52,427 nt of DNA, taken from contig JAGRDO010000062.1 of NCBI GenBank assembly GCA_020447005.1, positions 82,288 through 134,714 on the forward strand, written 5' to 3'. Position 1 is the first letter of the stretch; each line of letters begins with the position of its first letter. This document shows positions 33,378 to 42,123 of this stretch, piece by piece. The notes beneath the pieces are model-generated. The model did no database searches. It worked only from the letters and a program-made list of their open reading frames with translations, and was not told the origin of the DNA. The translations under genes were made by a program, and so were the position numbers. Origin of the DNA: Paracoccaceae bacterium (lineage in GTDB: Bacteria; Pseudomonadota; Alphaproteobacteria; Rhodobacterales; Rhodobacteraceae).

Positions 33378-34034
33378 ATGGCAACCGCACCCCAAACGCT
33401 CACCCGGCAAGTGCCGCTTCATCCCGAACAATCGGCCCTTCTCTTCATCGACGTGCAGAACTTTTCCGCGCACCGCAAGGGTGCGGAATTTGACGGTCTG
33501 CCGCAGGACGAGTTCGACGCCAAATACGGCTGGTACTTTTCCGAACTGGAAACCAGGGTCATCCCGAACATGCAGGCGATCCAGCGGGCCTGCCGCACCC
33601 ACGGGGTCGAGGTCATGTACACGACCATCGAAAGCCTGACGCTCGACGGCCGGGACCGGTCGCTCGACTACAAGATCACCGGTTTCAACGTCGCCAAGGG
33701 GTCGTGGGATGGCAAGGTGATCGACCAGATCGCACCGGGACAGGATGAGATCGTCCTGCCGAAATCGTCATCATCAGTCTTCGTCTCGACCCATATCGAC
33801 TATGTCCTGCGCAACCTCGGCGTGCGGCAACTGGTAATCTCGGGGCTGATCACCGACCAATGCGTTGAAAGCGCGATCCGCGACGCCTGTGACCTTGGCT
33901 ATCTCGTCACCCAGATCACCGACGCCTGCCTCACCTACAGTCAGGAACGGCACGACAACAGCCTGCGCGCGATCAAGGGATACTGCCGGCAGATCACCAC
34001 AGCCGAGCTTATCGGCGAACTGACGGGTAACTGA
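33378..34034 (+). CDS. Isochorismatase-family cysteine hydrolase
   Basis: The 218-residue cytoplasmic hydrolase carries the Asp-Lys-Cys catalytic set: aspartate in LLFIDVQNF, lysine in VLPKSSSSVF and cysteine in ITDQCVESA. The set matches amidases of this fold (N-carbamoylsarcosine, ureidoacrylate and biuret hydrolases) rather than ether-cleaving isochorismatase. ATG follows TAGGACAAATTC. It is the last gene of the plus-strand operon, ten bases after the aminotransferase. A carbamoyl or amide substrate would fit a nitrogen-scavenging pathway; the exact compound is unknown. Confidence 0.9.
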   Translation: MATAPQTLTRQVPLHPEQSALLFIDVQNFSAHRKGAEFDGLPQDEFDAKYGWYFSELETRVIPNMQAIQRACRTHGVEVMYTTIESLTLDGRDRSLDYKITGFNVAKGSWDGKVIDQIAPGQDEIVLPKSSSSVFVSTHIDYVLRNLGVRQLVISGLITDQCVESAIRDACDLGYLVTQITDACLTYSQERHDNSLRAIKGYCRQITTAELIGELTGN

Positions 34035-34107
34035 AGCCGCCCGGTCGAACGGTGAAATCAGCCTGCCCGCGCGGGGCTGTGCCACCGGAAGCCTGCGTCA
34101 TCCTTTG

Positions 34108-35274
34108 TCAGATGACGCGCGGCTCCCGGTGCGCGCCTTTCAGAAACAAACTTCTGCCGACCACGACGCCCACCGCCGAGAGGCTGCCGTCAAACAGGCT
34201 GATCGAGGCTTCGCGGCCCGGCGCGATGGCCCCCAGCCGGTTCTCGCAGCGCAAGGAACGGGCAGGAGAGATCGTCGCCATGCGAAGCGCGTCAACCGGC
34301 ATGATGCCGGTCAGCGCGATCAAATTGCGAACCGACTCGTCAAGGGCGATATGGGCCCCGGCAAGCGTGCCATCCGCCGCCGTAAGCTTGCCGCCGGAAA
34401 GTCTGATCTGACGTCCATGCAGTTCAAAGCCGGTGACGGTGCCCGCAAGGGTCAGCATCGCGTCGGTCACGAGACAAAGCCGGTCGGGCGCGGCCCTGAC
34501 CGACAGGCGCAACGCCCCGGCGCCAACATGGTGGCCATCCGCAATCAGGCCGGCAAAGAGCCGGTCGCCGCCCAGAACCTCGGCCACGATCCCTGCCGTC
34601 CGGCTGGTCAGGGCGGGCATTGCGTTCCACAGATGCGTGACACCGCTGACATGGGTCAGATGCTCCGAATTCGCCTCGGAATGGCCGGCAAAGAGGATGA
34701 TCCCTGCCTCGGCCAGCCTGCGGACATGTTCGGGCTTCTGGCATTCGGGCGCCAGGGTCAGCAGGATCGGGCCGGGAAAGTCGCGCGCCGCGTGTTCCAG
34801 CGCGGCTACGTCCTCTTCGTCCAGCGGGCGGATCGCGGACGGATCGTGAATGCCGGGGCGCGCGGGCGACAGGAACGGGCCTTCCAGATGGATGCCCGCG
34901 ATCCCCGGCACCCTGTCGGCCATCGCCTGCCGCACCGCCGACAGCGCCTGCAAATAGGCCTGCCCGTGGGCAGTGATGAAGGTAGGCAGGATATGCGCGG
35001 TGCCGCCTTCCCGCGCCCCGGCCGCCATCCGGCCAAGCGTTTCAGGCGTCGGATCGAAGTTGAACTGCGCATCGGCGGCGCCGTTGATCTGGATGTCGAT
35101 CATGCCCGGCGCGGCGATGGCTGTCCGGACAGCGTGCGGCGAACCACGATCCTGCGCGGTCGCGTCACGCATTTCGGCGACCATCCCGCCGCGCAACACG
35201 ATCGCCTGATCGCGCTGGAAATCCGGTGCGACACCGTCATAGAGGCGGTCGGCAAGCAAGATGAGATCAGTCAA
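34108..35274 (-). CDS. nagA: N-acetylglucosamine-6-phosphate deacetylase
   Basis: The amidohydrolase-fold deacetylase has the metal glutamate in GIHLEGPFLSPARPG, histidines in FAGHSEA and THLWNAM, the substrate loop DGHHVGAG and catalytic aspartate in LVTDAML. It removes acetate from GlcNAc-6-P. The start is uncertain. TTG 35274 gives an 8-base overlap with nagB and has GCGGGGAT upstream; GTG/ATG options at 35304 and 35292 would overlap nagB more and lack ribosome sites. The TTG start gives 388 residues, normal for NagA. It is the last gene of the nanR-siaPQM-nanE-nanK-nagB-nagA operon. Confidence 0.92.
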   Translation of the reverse strand: MTDLILLADRLYDGVAPDFQRDQAIVLRGGMVAEMRDATAQDRGSPHAVRTAIAAPGMIDIQINGAADAQFNFDPTPETLGRMAAGAREGGTAHILPTFITAHGQAYLQALSAVRQAMADRVPGIAGIHLEGPFLSPARPGIHDPSAIRPLDEEDVAALEHAARDFPGPILLTLAPECQKPEHVRRLAEAGIILFAGHSEANSEHLTHVSGVTHLWNAMPALTSRTAGIVAEVLGGDRLFAGLIADGHHVGAGALRLSVRAAPDRLCLVTDAMLTLAGTVTGFELHGRQIRLSGGKLTAADGTLAGAHIALDESVRNLIALTGIMPVDALRMATISPARSLRCENRLGAIAPGREASISLFDGSLSAVGVVVGRSLFLKGAHREPRVI

Positions 35275-36049
35275 AGCTGGTATCCCCGCCATCGGGATGG
35301 ACATGCTGATAATAGTCCATGAGTTTCAGCTCACTCGCGGCATCCTGATCCAGCACGATCGTGGCGCGGGCGTGAAGCTGAAGCGCCGAAGCAGGACAGA
35401 TCGCGGAAACCGGGCCTTCGACCATCGCGGCGACCGCCGCCGACTTCGCCTTTCCGGTCGCCACCAAAAGGCATTCGCGCGCGTCGAGAATGGTACCGAT
35501 GCCCATGGTCAGCGCGTAATGCGGCGGGGTCTCGCCTTCGCCGAAATACTGCCGGTTCGCGATACGTGTGCTTTCCGTCAAAGTCTTGATCCGGGTTCGC
35601 GATCCCAGCGAGGATGTCGGTTCATTGAACCCGATATGACCGTTCTGGCCAATGCCAAGAAGCTGGAGCGAGATCCCGCCTTCAGCCGAAATCCGATCCT
35701 CGAAGGCACGGGCTTCGGCATGGACATCGGCGGCATCGCCGCGCGGCAGGTGGGTCCGGGCAAGATCGATGTCGACATGATCGAAAAGCGCCCGGCGCAT
35801 GTAGACATGGTAAGAAGCCGGGTGATCAGGCGCGATCCCGACATACTCGTCGAGATTGAATGAAGAGCAACCGGCGAAGGACAGGCCGGCGTCACGGTGC
35901 AACTCGGCCAGCCGTTTGTAGAGTGGCAGCATGGTGCCACCGGTTGCCAACCCCAAGACGGGCCTTGGCGTATCACGGATATGGGCTTCGATCATTCTGA
36001 CCGATCGCTCGATAGCTTCCGGGTGGGAGCGGCAAATCAGGACCTTCAT
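35267..36049 (-). CDS. nagB: Glucosamine-6-phosphate deaminase
   Basis: The 260-residue enzyme has GLATGGTMLPLY, the NLDEYVG segment and GIGQNGHIGFNEP, all diagnostic of NagB. It converts glucosamine-6-phosphate to fructose-6-phosphate and ammonia, the exit from the sialic acid route to glycolysis. ATG 36049 follows AGGAAGGCTCA; a longer open frame to 36115 has no ribosome site and overlaps nanK. It follows nanK by ten bases and overlaps nagA. Confidence 0.95.
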   Translation of the reverse strand: MKVLICRSHPEAIERSVRMIEAHIRDTPRPVLGLATGGTMLPLYKRLAELHRDAGLSFAGCSSFNLDEYVGIAPDHPASYHVYMRRALFDHVDIDLARTHLPRGDAADVHAEARAFEDRISAEGGISLQLLGIGQNGHIGFNEPTSSLGSRTRIKTLTESTRIANRQYFGEGETPPHYALTMGIGTILDARECLLVATGKAKSAAVAAMVEGPVSAICPASALQLHARATIVLDQDAASELKLMDYYQHVHPDGGDTSFD

Positions 36050-36059
36050 TGAGCCTTCC

Positions 36060-36905
36060 TCATGAGCAGAGCGCGCCGAGCAGCGCAGAATCGTGGCCCA
36101 GTACCGCCGGTACAACCGGAACCCGGAACAGCGGCGGTTCGACGACCATCTTTTCGGTTACCAGCGCGATGTACCCTTCGGCGAGGCCAACACTGCCGCC
36201 GATGGCAAGGCGTTCCAGACCGAATATGGCGGCAAGATCGGCACCCAGCCGCGCAATGGCGGCCGCGGAAATTTCGATGGCGCGGCGGGCCTCTTCGGTG
36301 TCAGCGCTGAAGGCGGCCTTTGCATCCACTGTTCCCGCCGCTGCAGCGATTGCGCGACCCGACGCTACGGATTCCACCGTTCCGCGCCGGCCCGATCCGC
36401 ACATGGAATCGCCAAACGGGCTGGACACAAAACCAAGATGCCCGGCCAGACCGTTTGCGCTTTGCACCAGCCTGCCGTCCAGCACGACATCGCCCCCGAC
36501 GCCGGTTGAAACCGTGAGGTAGCCGAAGTTTCTGACACCTTGGCCCGCGCCAAATCGTGCTTCGGCGATCGCGGCAGCGGCCGCATCGTTACGGACCGTC
36601 ACGTTGGCGCCAAATCGGCTGCGTAGCCGCTCAAGCAATGGGACACCCTTGATACCGGAAAGCGTGTCGGCATTGACGGCCTGCCAGTGCCCGGTGGAGT
36701 TGATCCGCCCGGCCACAGCGACACCAAGCCTCGCGCCCGGCTCGAAGCCGAGCCGCGACAGTAATCCGGCCATCGCACTGATTTGGTCCTCAAGGCCAGC
36801 TTTCCCGTCGGTTGGTTCCTGGACCCGATCGACAATCGTGCTGTTCTCGATCCGCGATGCGGCGGTCTTGGTCCCGCCAAGGTCTACTGCAAATCCTTCA
36901 ATCAT
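36060..36905 (-). CDS. nanK: ROK-family kinase, N-acetylmannosamine kinase
   Basis: The 281-residue sugar kinase opens with the ATP-binding AVDLGGTKTA and has the ROK signature region. NanK phosphorylates ManNAc to ManNAc-6-P. ATG 36905 overlaps the nanE stop as ATGA. Many ROK proteins have a zinc site of the form CxCGxxGCxE; here the segment reads MCGSGRRGTVES, so only one of the usual cysteines remains and zinc binding by that motif is probably lost. Substrate assignment rests on placement between nanE and nagB; GlcNAc or glucosamine kinase activity is the alternative. Confidence 0.9.
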   Translation of the reverse strand: MIEGFAVDLGGTKTAASRIENSTIVDRVQEPTDGKAGLEDQISAMAGLLSRLGFEPGARLGVAVAGRINSTGHWQAVNADTLSGIKGVPLLERLRSRFGANVTVRNDAAAAAIAEARFGAGQGVRNFGYLTVSTGVGGDVVLDGRLVQSANGLAGHLGFVSSPFGDSMCGSGRRGTVESVASGRAIAAAAGTVDAKAAFSADTEEARRAIEISAAAIARLGADLAAIFGLERLAIGGSVGLAEGYIALVTEKMVVEPPLFRVPVVPAVLGHDSALLGALCS

Positions 36906-37576
36906 CGCACATCCTCTACAGCGTCGCGGAACCATCCGGTCATGATCTCTAGTCTTGTCAGGGCGCTGCCGACCGTCACCGAACTGGCGCCGGCCAAGAT
37001 CGCCTGCGCGGCCAGATCCGGTGTGTTGAACCGCCCTTCTGCCATCACGAAAGCGCCAAGCGCATGACAGGCTTTGACGAGGTCGAGATCCGGACCACTG
37101 TTGTTGGACGCGGTTTCGTCGGTATAGCCGGACATCGTGGTTCCGATGATCGTCGCACCTTCGGCCAGAGCGGTCCGGGCGTCATCGACGGTTGAGCAGT
37201 CGGCCATCGCCGGAACTCCGCCCGCGACGATGGCCGCCAGGATATCCTGCCGGCGGTCCGGGCGGGGCCTTGGGGTTGCGTCGTAGGCTACGACATCTGC
37301 ACCGGCCTCGATCAGTGCCAATGCGTCCTCGATTGTCACGGTGATCCGCACGGGGCTGTCGGCAAGGTCCCGTTTGACAAGCCCGATGATCGGAACGCGC
37401 ACCAGAGGGCGCGTTGCACGCAGGTTGGCGACCCCCTCGATCCGCAGACCGGCCGCCCCGCCGGCGACGGCGGCCTGCGCCATCGCCGCGACGATTTCAG
37501 GCCGGTCCATCGGCCCGTCGTCGACGGGCTGGCACGATACGACCAACCCGCCTTTCAATTGTTCAAGGACGTTCAT
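36902..37576 (-). CDS. nanE: N-acetylmannosamine-6-phosphate 2-epimerase
   Basis: The 224-residue TIM-barrel protein has LKGGLVVSCQPV at the N-terminus, PIIGLVKRD, DVVAYDATPRPRP (with the aspartate loop) and MSGYTD, all NanE landmarks. It epimerises ManNAc-6-P to GlcNAc-6-P for NagA. ATG 37576 overlaps the siaM stop as ATGA. A frame extending to 37621 lies wholly inside siaM and is rejected. Confidence 0.94.
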   Translation of the reverse strand: MNVLEQLKGGLVVSCQPVDDGPMDRPEIVAAMAQAAVAGGAAGLRIEGVANLRATRPLVRVPIIGLVKRDLADSPVRITVTIEDALALIEAGADVVAYDATPRPRPDRRQDILAAIVAGGVPAMADCSTVDDARTALAEGATIIGTTMSGYTDETASNNSGPDLDLVKACHALGAFVMAEGRFNTPDLAAQAILAGASSVTVGSALTRLEIMTGWFRDAVEDVR

Positions 37577-38847
37577 TCCATCAATCCCGGTAGACCCGTC
37601 GCGAGAACGGGGAAGATGCACACAAGGATCAGCACCACGACCGGCGGAATAAGCCAGGGCAGGATTGACCAGGCCAGCCGCTGATAGGGGATGTTGCCGA
37701 CCTGCGCGACGACAAACAGCGCCATTCCCATGGGGGGCGTCAGGATCGAGATCATCAGGTTCAGAACCACGATGATGCCGAAATGCACCGGATCGATGCC
37801 GAACCCCATCGCGATCGGCACCAGGATCGGCACCACGATCAGCAGGATCACCAGCGATTCGATGAACATTCCCAGCGCAAAGAGCAACAGGTTGACCGCG
37901 ATCAGGAAGCTGACGGGGCCGTCAGCGATCGAAAGAAACAACGTGGCGATCTGCTGCGGCGCCTGTTCGCGGGCAAGAACGTAGCCCAGCAGTGCCACCC
38001 CCGCGATGATCGTGCCGATGCCGGCCGAAGTGACGGTCGTCTCATAGAGCGCATCCCAAAGCCTGCGCCAGGTCAGTTCGCGATAGAAGATCAGATCGAC
38101 AAGAATTGCGTAGACCACCGTCACCGCGGCCGCCTCGGTCGGCGAGAACCATCCACTGAAAATTCCGCCAACGATCACCGCCGGGGTGAAAAGCGCTGGA
38201 AAGGACCCGATAAACAGCTTGCCGACGGTCGAAAGGCCGGGCCACTTGTCGCGCGGATAATCACGACGAAGCGCGACGACATAGACCATCACCATCAGCG
38301 CCGCGGCACAAAGAAACCCCGGCACCACGCCGCCAAGGAACATCTTGCCGATCGAGGTATTTGAGATCACGCCATAAAGCACCATGGTGATCGATGGCGG
38401 CACCAGCGGGCCGATCATCGACGAAGCCGCGGTCACCGAGCCCGCAAAATCGTCGTCATAACCGGCGCTGCGCATCGCCTCGATTTCCATTTTGCCCAGC
38501 CCGGCCGCATCGGCGAGCGCCGATCCCGACATGCCGGAGAAAAAGAGGCTGGCCAGAACGTTGACGTGGCCAAGGCCACCACGGATGTGACCGACAAGGG
38601 CACGGGCGAAACCGAAGAGAAGGTTGGTGATACCGGCGCCGTTGAGGATGGCGGCGGCAAGGATGAAGAGTGGCACGGCAAGCATCGGAAAGCTGTTCAG
38701 ACCGTCCACCATCCGTGACAGGGCAAACGCAAGCCCGATCCCGGACCAGTAGAAATAGCCCATCGACACCATGATCATCGAGATGCCGATCGGGACACCG
38801 CCGAGAACCAGGAACAGCCACGCGACGACAACGATTGAGAGAGTCAT
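37573..38847 (-). CDS. siaM: Sialic acid TRAP transporter large permease
   Basis: The 424-residue DctM-type membrane protein has about twelve helices and the family landmarks SGSALADAAGLGKMEIEAM and SMIGPLVPPS. It is the Na+-coupled channel of the tripartite transporter. Its ATG overlaps the siaQ stop (ATGA). SiaQ and SiaM are separate here, unlike the fused SiaQM of Haemophilus. Sialic acid specificity follows from the binding protein and the catabolic neighbours. Confidence 0.93.
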   Translation of the reverse strand: MTLSIVVVAWLFLVLGGVPIGISMIMVSMGYFYWSGIGLAFALSRMVDGLNSFPMLAVPLFILAAAILNGAGITNLLFGFARALVGHIRGGLGHVNVLASLFFSGMSGSALADAAGLGKMEIEAMRSAGYDDDFAGSVTAASSMIGPLVPPSITMVLYGVISNTSIGKMFLGGVVPGFLCAAALMVMVYVVALRRDYPRDKWPGLSTVGKLFIGSFPALFTPAVIVGGIFSGWFSPTEAAAVTVVYAILVDLIFYRELTWRRLWDALYETTVTSAGIGTIIAGVALLGYVLAREQAPQQIATLFLSIADGPVSFLIAVNLLLFALGMFIESLVILLIVVPILVPIAMGFGIDPVHFGIIVVLNLMISILTPPMGMALFVVAQVGNIPYQRLAWSILPWLIPPVVVLILVCIFPVLATGLPGLME

Positions 38848-39329
38848 TTCGGCACCTCTACGGATTCTGGATCGTGGCGATAGCCGACACCAAGGATGCG
38901 GCGGACCAAACGATGAGCGACAAGCAGCATTGCGACAAAGCCGGAGGCGTAGAGCACCGCGTCGGTAAGGGGCAGTGTCACCGCCTCATTGGACCAGGTA
39001 CGCAGGATGGTCTTCCAGCCAATCCAGATGAGGTTGGCGACAATCGCCAGAAAGGCGAGATCGATCACCGTCAGGATCGCAAGGCGTAGCTTGCGCTGCA
39101 TTCCTTCGACGAGAAAGGCCATCCGAAGCTGACCATCGGTTCTTTCGACCTCGGCGATGGCGAGCATCACCATCCATACCCAGAGCCAGCGCGCGGCCTC
39201 TTCAGTCCAGACCGGACCGGTGAAAAGCGGTGTGCGCCCAAGGATCTGTATGACAAGAACGATAATCAGCGCGATGAAGAACAGCGACGCTGCGATACCT
39301 TCTGGACTGTACTTGCGGATCGGTTTCAC
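38844..39329 (-). CDS. siaQ: Sialic acid TRAP transporter small permease
   Basis: The 161-residue DctQ-type subunit has four transmembrane helices. GTG 39329 directly follows GGGAGGGAGCC, so it is preferred over a GTG at 39383 that lies inside a hairpin and overlaps siaP. The conserved SVxW-type region is replaced by WTEEAARWLWVW, typical of the family's amphipathic segment. It stabilises SiaM in the inner membrane. Confidence 0.9.
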   Translation of the reverse strand: MKPIRKYSPEGIAASLFFIALIIVLVIQILGRTPLFTGPVWTEEAARWLWVWMVMLAIAEVERTDGQLRMAFLVEGMQRKLRLAILTVIDLAFLAIVANLIWIGWKTILRTWSNEAVTLPLTDAVLYASGFVAMLLVAHRLVRRILGVGYRHDPESVEVPK

Positions 39330-39347
39330 GGCTCCCTCCCAAACGGA

Positions 39348-39373
39348 TGGCGCCGGGGGTAACCCCGGCGCCA
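39348..39373 (-). promoter_or_regulatory. Perfect stem-loop between siaP and siaQ
   Basis: TGGCGCCGGGG (39348-39358) and CCCCGGCGCCA (39363-39373) form an 11-base-pair perfect stem with a GTAA loop, starting seven bases beyond the siaP stop. No T tract follows on the minus strand. It probably protects the 3' end of siaP mRNA or partly attenuates siaQ, giving more binding protein than permease. The siaQ ribosome site begins just after it. Confidence 0.7.
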
Positions 39374-39379
39374 AGTTGA

Positions 39380-40339
39380 TCACTGACCGGTAACAGCGGC
39401 GACCGCACCAGCCCCGAACTCGGCGTCCAGTGTATCATAATACGGCTGCATGGCGGCCTTGAAAGGCGCGAGGTCGGGGTGAGTGATGGTCAGACCCTTT
39501 TCCTCGAAAACCTTGAGCAGGTTGGCCTCGCCTTCTTCCAGAAGCGCGTTGTTCACGTCGCCGCCGGCATGGATGGCGGTGGTGACCCATTCCTTTTCCT
39601 GATCCGAGAAGCCGTCCCAGTTGGCTTTGCTGAAGAGGATCGCGGCGGAGGCAACGAAGTGATTGGTGATCGCGACCGAATTCTGCACTTCATAGAACTT
39701 CTGCGCGTCGATCGTGGTCAGCGGGTTTTCCTGTGCGTCGACCTGATTGGTCTGAAGCGCGAGGTAAAGTTCGGCGAAGGCAACCGGGGCGGGGGTGGCG
39801 CCCGTGGCTTCGGCATAGGCGATCAGGAACGGCACGTTCGGGGTGCGCAGACGCAGGCCCTTCATGTCTTCGATCGAGTTGATCGGACGGTTCGACGTGG
39901 TCTGGCGGGTGCCGTAGTACCAAAGGTCGAGAACGTGGATGCCCTGCTCTTCGAACTTGGCGGCCATGCTCTGCCCCCAGGGGCCATCGACAATCGATTT
40001 CAGCTGGGCGAAGTCGGAAACGACATAAGGTGCGCCGATCAGCTTCAGTTCGGGGATGACATACGACATGTCAGGATAGCCCGTCGCGACGATATCCAGT
40101 TCACCGGCTTGCGCCTGCTGAACCATCGATTTGAAATCGCCAAGCGTGGCCGACGGGAAAAGCTTCACCGTCATTTCACCGCCCGAAACTTCGGCCAGTT
40201 TCGCTGCAAACGCCTCGGCGCCCTTGTATACCGGGGTCGCTTCGTTGTCCTGCATCCCGAGCGTAAGCTCGCGGGCTTCAGCGCCCGCGGTCAACGCCAG
40301 CGCGGCGGCGCCTGCAAAAAGTATTTTCTTAAGCAACAT
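39380..40339 (-). CDS. siaP: Sialic acid TRAP transporter substrate-binding protein
   Basis: The 319-residue DctP-family protein has a signal peptide (KKILFAGAAALALTAGAEA). The C-terminal domain carries LRLRTPNVPF, whose arginine matches the sialate-carboxylate-binding Arg147 of Haemophilus SiaP, and LQTNQVDAQENPLTTI, whose asparagine matches Asn187; KFYEVQ and TNHF follow as in SiaP. ATG follows AGAGGAGAAGACC. This supports N-acetylneuraminate as ligand better than generic C4-dicarboxylates. It is the second gene of the operon, 28 bases after nanR. Confidence 0.93.
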   Translation of the reverse strand: MLLKKILFAGAAALALTAGAEARELTLGMQDNEATPVYKGAEAFAAKLAEVSGGEMTVKLFPSATLGDFKSMVQQAQAGELDIVATGYPDMSYVIPELKLIGAPYVVSDFAQLKSIVDGPWGQSMAAKFEEQGIHVLDLWYYGTRQTTSNRPINSIEDMKGLRLRTPNVPFLIAYAEATGATPAPVAFAELYLALQTNQVDAQENPLTTIDAQKFYEVQNSVAITNHFVASAAILFSKANWDGFSDQEKEWVTTAIHAGGDVNNALLEEGEANLLKVFEEKGLTITHPDLAPFKAAMQPYYDTLDAEFGAGAVAAVTGQ

Positions 40340-40367
40340 GGTCTTCTCCTCTGGTTTTGAAAATCGG

Positions 40368-41078
40368 TTAAGGGGTTTTCTGCGTACGCATCTCCAGCCT
40401 CACCCTGTACGAACGGGCCAGATGGCGATCCATCACATCGGTCGCGGTGGCCTGGTCTCCGTCGAACACGGCCCGAAAGATCAGGCGGTGTTCGTCATAG
40501 GCCACGGTGTCATAGCGTGCCGGGTCATCCACTGGCGGACGTTGCGCCAGCAAATCCGAAACGAACATGTCATGGAGTGTCAGGATCACCGGGTTGTCGA
40601 CGATGGAGACCAGCTCGCGGTGAAAGGCGATGTCGGTTGCGGCGAAACCGGGGGTTCCGATCGCCGCGAAGTTCCGCGTCAACGTGTCTTCGAGCCGGGC
40701 AAGCTGAACCCGATCCCTGCGCTTGGCCGCTTCACGGACGGCACCCGTCTCGATGAAGAGACGCGTCTGTTCAAGATGCGCCCCGCTTTCGGCATCGCCG
40801 AGCAGGTCGCGGATATGGCCTCCGGCGGATTCTAGGATTGTCTGCATCGTCGGGCGCGCGGCCCGAGGGCGGCGCCCGCCTCCGGCATCGAGAAAACCGC
40901 GTATCTGCATCTGCGCCAGCGCCTCACGTACGGTCGGCCGCGATGTCTCGAATTGTTCGGTCAGTTCACGCTCGGTCGGCAGTGGCGCGCCCACAGCGAT
41001 GTCGCCCTCGCGAATCTTCGCGATCAGGGCCGACGCAATCACGTCCGACAAGCGCGGTGCTGCAAATTCTGTGGCCAC
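40368..41078 (-). CDS. nanR: GntR-family (FCD/FadR-type) regulator of sialic acid genes
   Basis: The 236-residue protein has a winged helix (PTERELTEQFETSRPTVREA) and an FCD sensor domain with metal-type histidines. GTG 41078 lies six bases after GGGAGGGG; the much longer open frame upstream runs through nanA antisense and is not coding. It opens the minus-strand nan operon and is divergent from nanA, so it likely represses both from the TGGT-N3-ACCA site in between, released by sialic acid or an intermediate. NanR is inferred from family and locus. Confidence 0.9.
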   Translation of the reverse strand: MATEFAAPRLSDVIASALIAKIREGDIAVGAPLPTERELTEQFETSRPTVREALAQMQIRGFLDAGGGRRPRAARPTMQTILESAGGHIRDLLGDAESGAHLEQTRLFIETGAVREAAKRRDRVQLARLEDTLTRNFAAIGTPGFAATDIAFHRELVSIVDNPVILTLHDMFVSDLLAQRPPVDDPARYDTVAYDEHRLIFRAVFDGDQATATDVMDRHLARSYRVRLEMRTQKTP

Positions 41079-41107
41079 ATTCCCCTCCCGGATATGTCGT
41101 GCAGTTC

Positions 41108-41118
41108 TGGTATTACCA
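41108..41118. promoter_or_regulatory. FCD-type operator between nanR and nanA
   Basis: TGGTATTACCA is an exact TGGT-N3-ACCA palindrome, the consensus bound by many FadR/FCD-type GntR regulators. It sits 30 bases upstream of the nanR GTG and 62 bases upstream of the nanA ATG, in an AT-rich stretch suited to overlapping divergent promoters. Confidence 0.65.
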
Positions 41119-41180
41119 AAATTATGTATTGTCAAACCAAAAAAATACGATACTCTGGCCGCAGATGGATGGAGATACCC

Positions 41181-42071
41181 ATGAACAAGAAACTTCCGGG
41201 AATGTATGCGGCGTTGATGACAGGGTTGGGCGACGACGGCGCCTTCAGCCCGGAACGCCAGAGCGCACTTAACAAATATGTGCTTCGCCAAGGGCTTACC
41301 GGCCTTTACGTCGGCGGAAGCAGCGGCGAATCGGGCCTTCTCGATACCGCCGAGTTGCTTGAACAGCAGGCCGTGGTCGCAGCTGATGCACCGGGGGTTC
41401 CGCTGATTGCCCATGTTGGCGCCGCGTCGCTGCGCGATTCGGTCAAGCTGGCGAAGAACGCCGCGCGACTTGGTTATGCCGGGCTGTCCGCCCTGCCCCC
41501 GCACTCTTACCCGTTCACGGATGCCGAGATCCTCGGCTATTACCGGGAGCTTCAGGCGGCAACCGATCTGCCGCTCATCGTCTACGAGGTGCCGATTCGC
41601 ACCGGGCGGCCCATCGGGCTCGACACGCTGGTGGCGATCATGGACCTGCCGAATGTCAGCGGCCTGAAATTCACGTCGACCGATATGTTCAAACTGTCGA
41701 TGCTGCGCCGCCGCAGCCCGGCCGCCACCCTGTATTTCGGTTTTGACGAGATCTACCTGTCCGGCGCCGCCCTTGGCGCGGATGGTGGCATCGGCACGAC
41801 CTATAACCTTCTCGGCAAGCTTTACGTCGCACTCGACGTGGCCATCCGTCGTGGCGATCTGGCCGAGGCGATGCGGCTTCAGGAAATCTCGGCGCTTTTC
41901 GTCGAGGGGCTGCTGGAAACCGGCGTGCTTCCCGGCATGAAGGCCGCGTTCCGCGCTATCGGCATCGAAGTCGGCCCGACGCGCGCACCGATGGTCATGC
42001 GTGCCGACGATGGCGATGAGCGGATGGCAAAACTTGTCGCGCGCCCGGAAATCGCCCAGTGGATCAGCTAG
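41181..42071 (+). CDS. nanA: N-acetylneuraminate lyase (DapA/NanA family)
   Basis: The 296-residue TIM barrel has GGSSGESGLL (the GxxGE/S loop), the Tyr of IVYEVPIRTG and the Schiff-base lysine in VSGLKFTSTD. The GLKFTSTD segment is characteristic of NanA, which splits Neu5Ac into ManNAc and pyruvate. ATG 41181 follows GGAGATACCC; an in-frame ATG at 41169 would add four residues. Genes for epimerase, kinase and deaminase in the divergent operon support the role over dihydrodipicolinate synthase. Confidence 0.93.
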   Translation: MNKKLPGMYAALMTGLGDDGAFSPERQSALNKYVLRQGLTGLYVGGSSGESGLLDTAELLEQQAVVAADAPGVPLIAHVGAASLRDSVKLAKNAARLGYAGLSALPPHSYPFTDAEILGYYRELQAATDLPLIVYEVPIRTGRPIGLDTLVAIMDLPNVSGLKFTSTDMFKLSMLRRRSPAATLYFGFDEIYLSGAALGADGGIGTTYNLLGKLYVALDVAIRRGDLAEAMRLQEISALFVEGLLETGVLPGMKAAFRAIGIEVGPTRAPMVMRADDGDERMAKLVARPEIAQWIS

Positions 42072-42123
42072 CTTTCGGGCGCCGCTTCCGCTTGACAAGG
42101 CCGATCGGCAAGTGGGCGCGGGC

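Noticed and set aside
31998..33602. 534-residue minus-strand frame opposite the aminotransferase
   Set aside because: Antisense shadow; the plus-strand frame has intact class III aminotransferase motifs and coupled starts.
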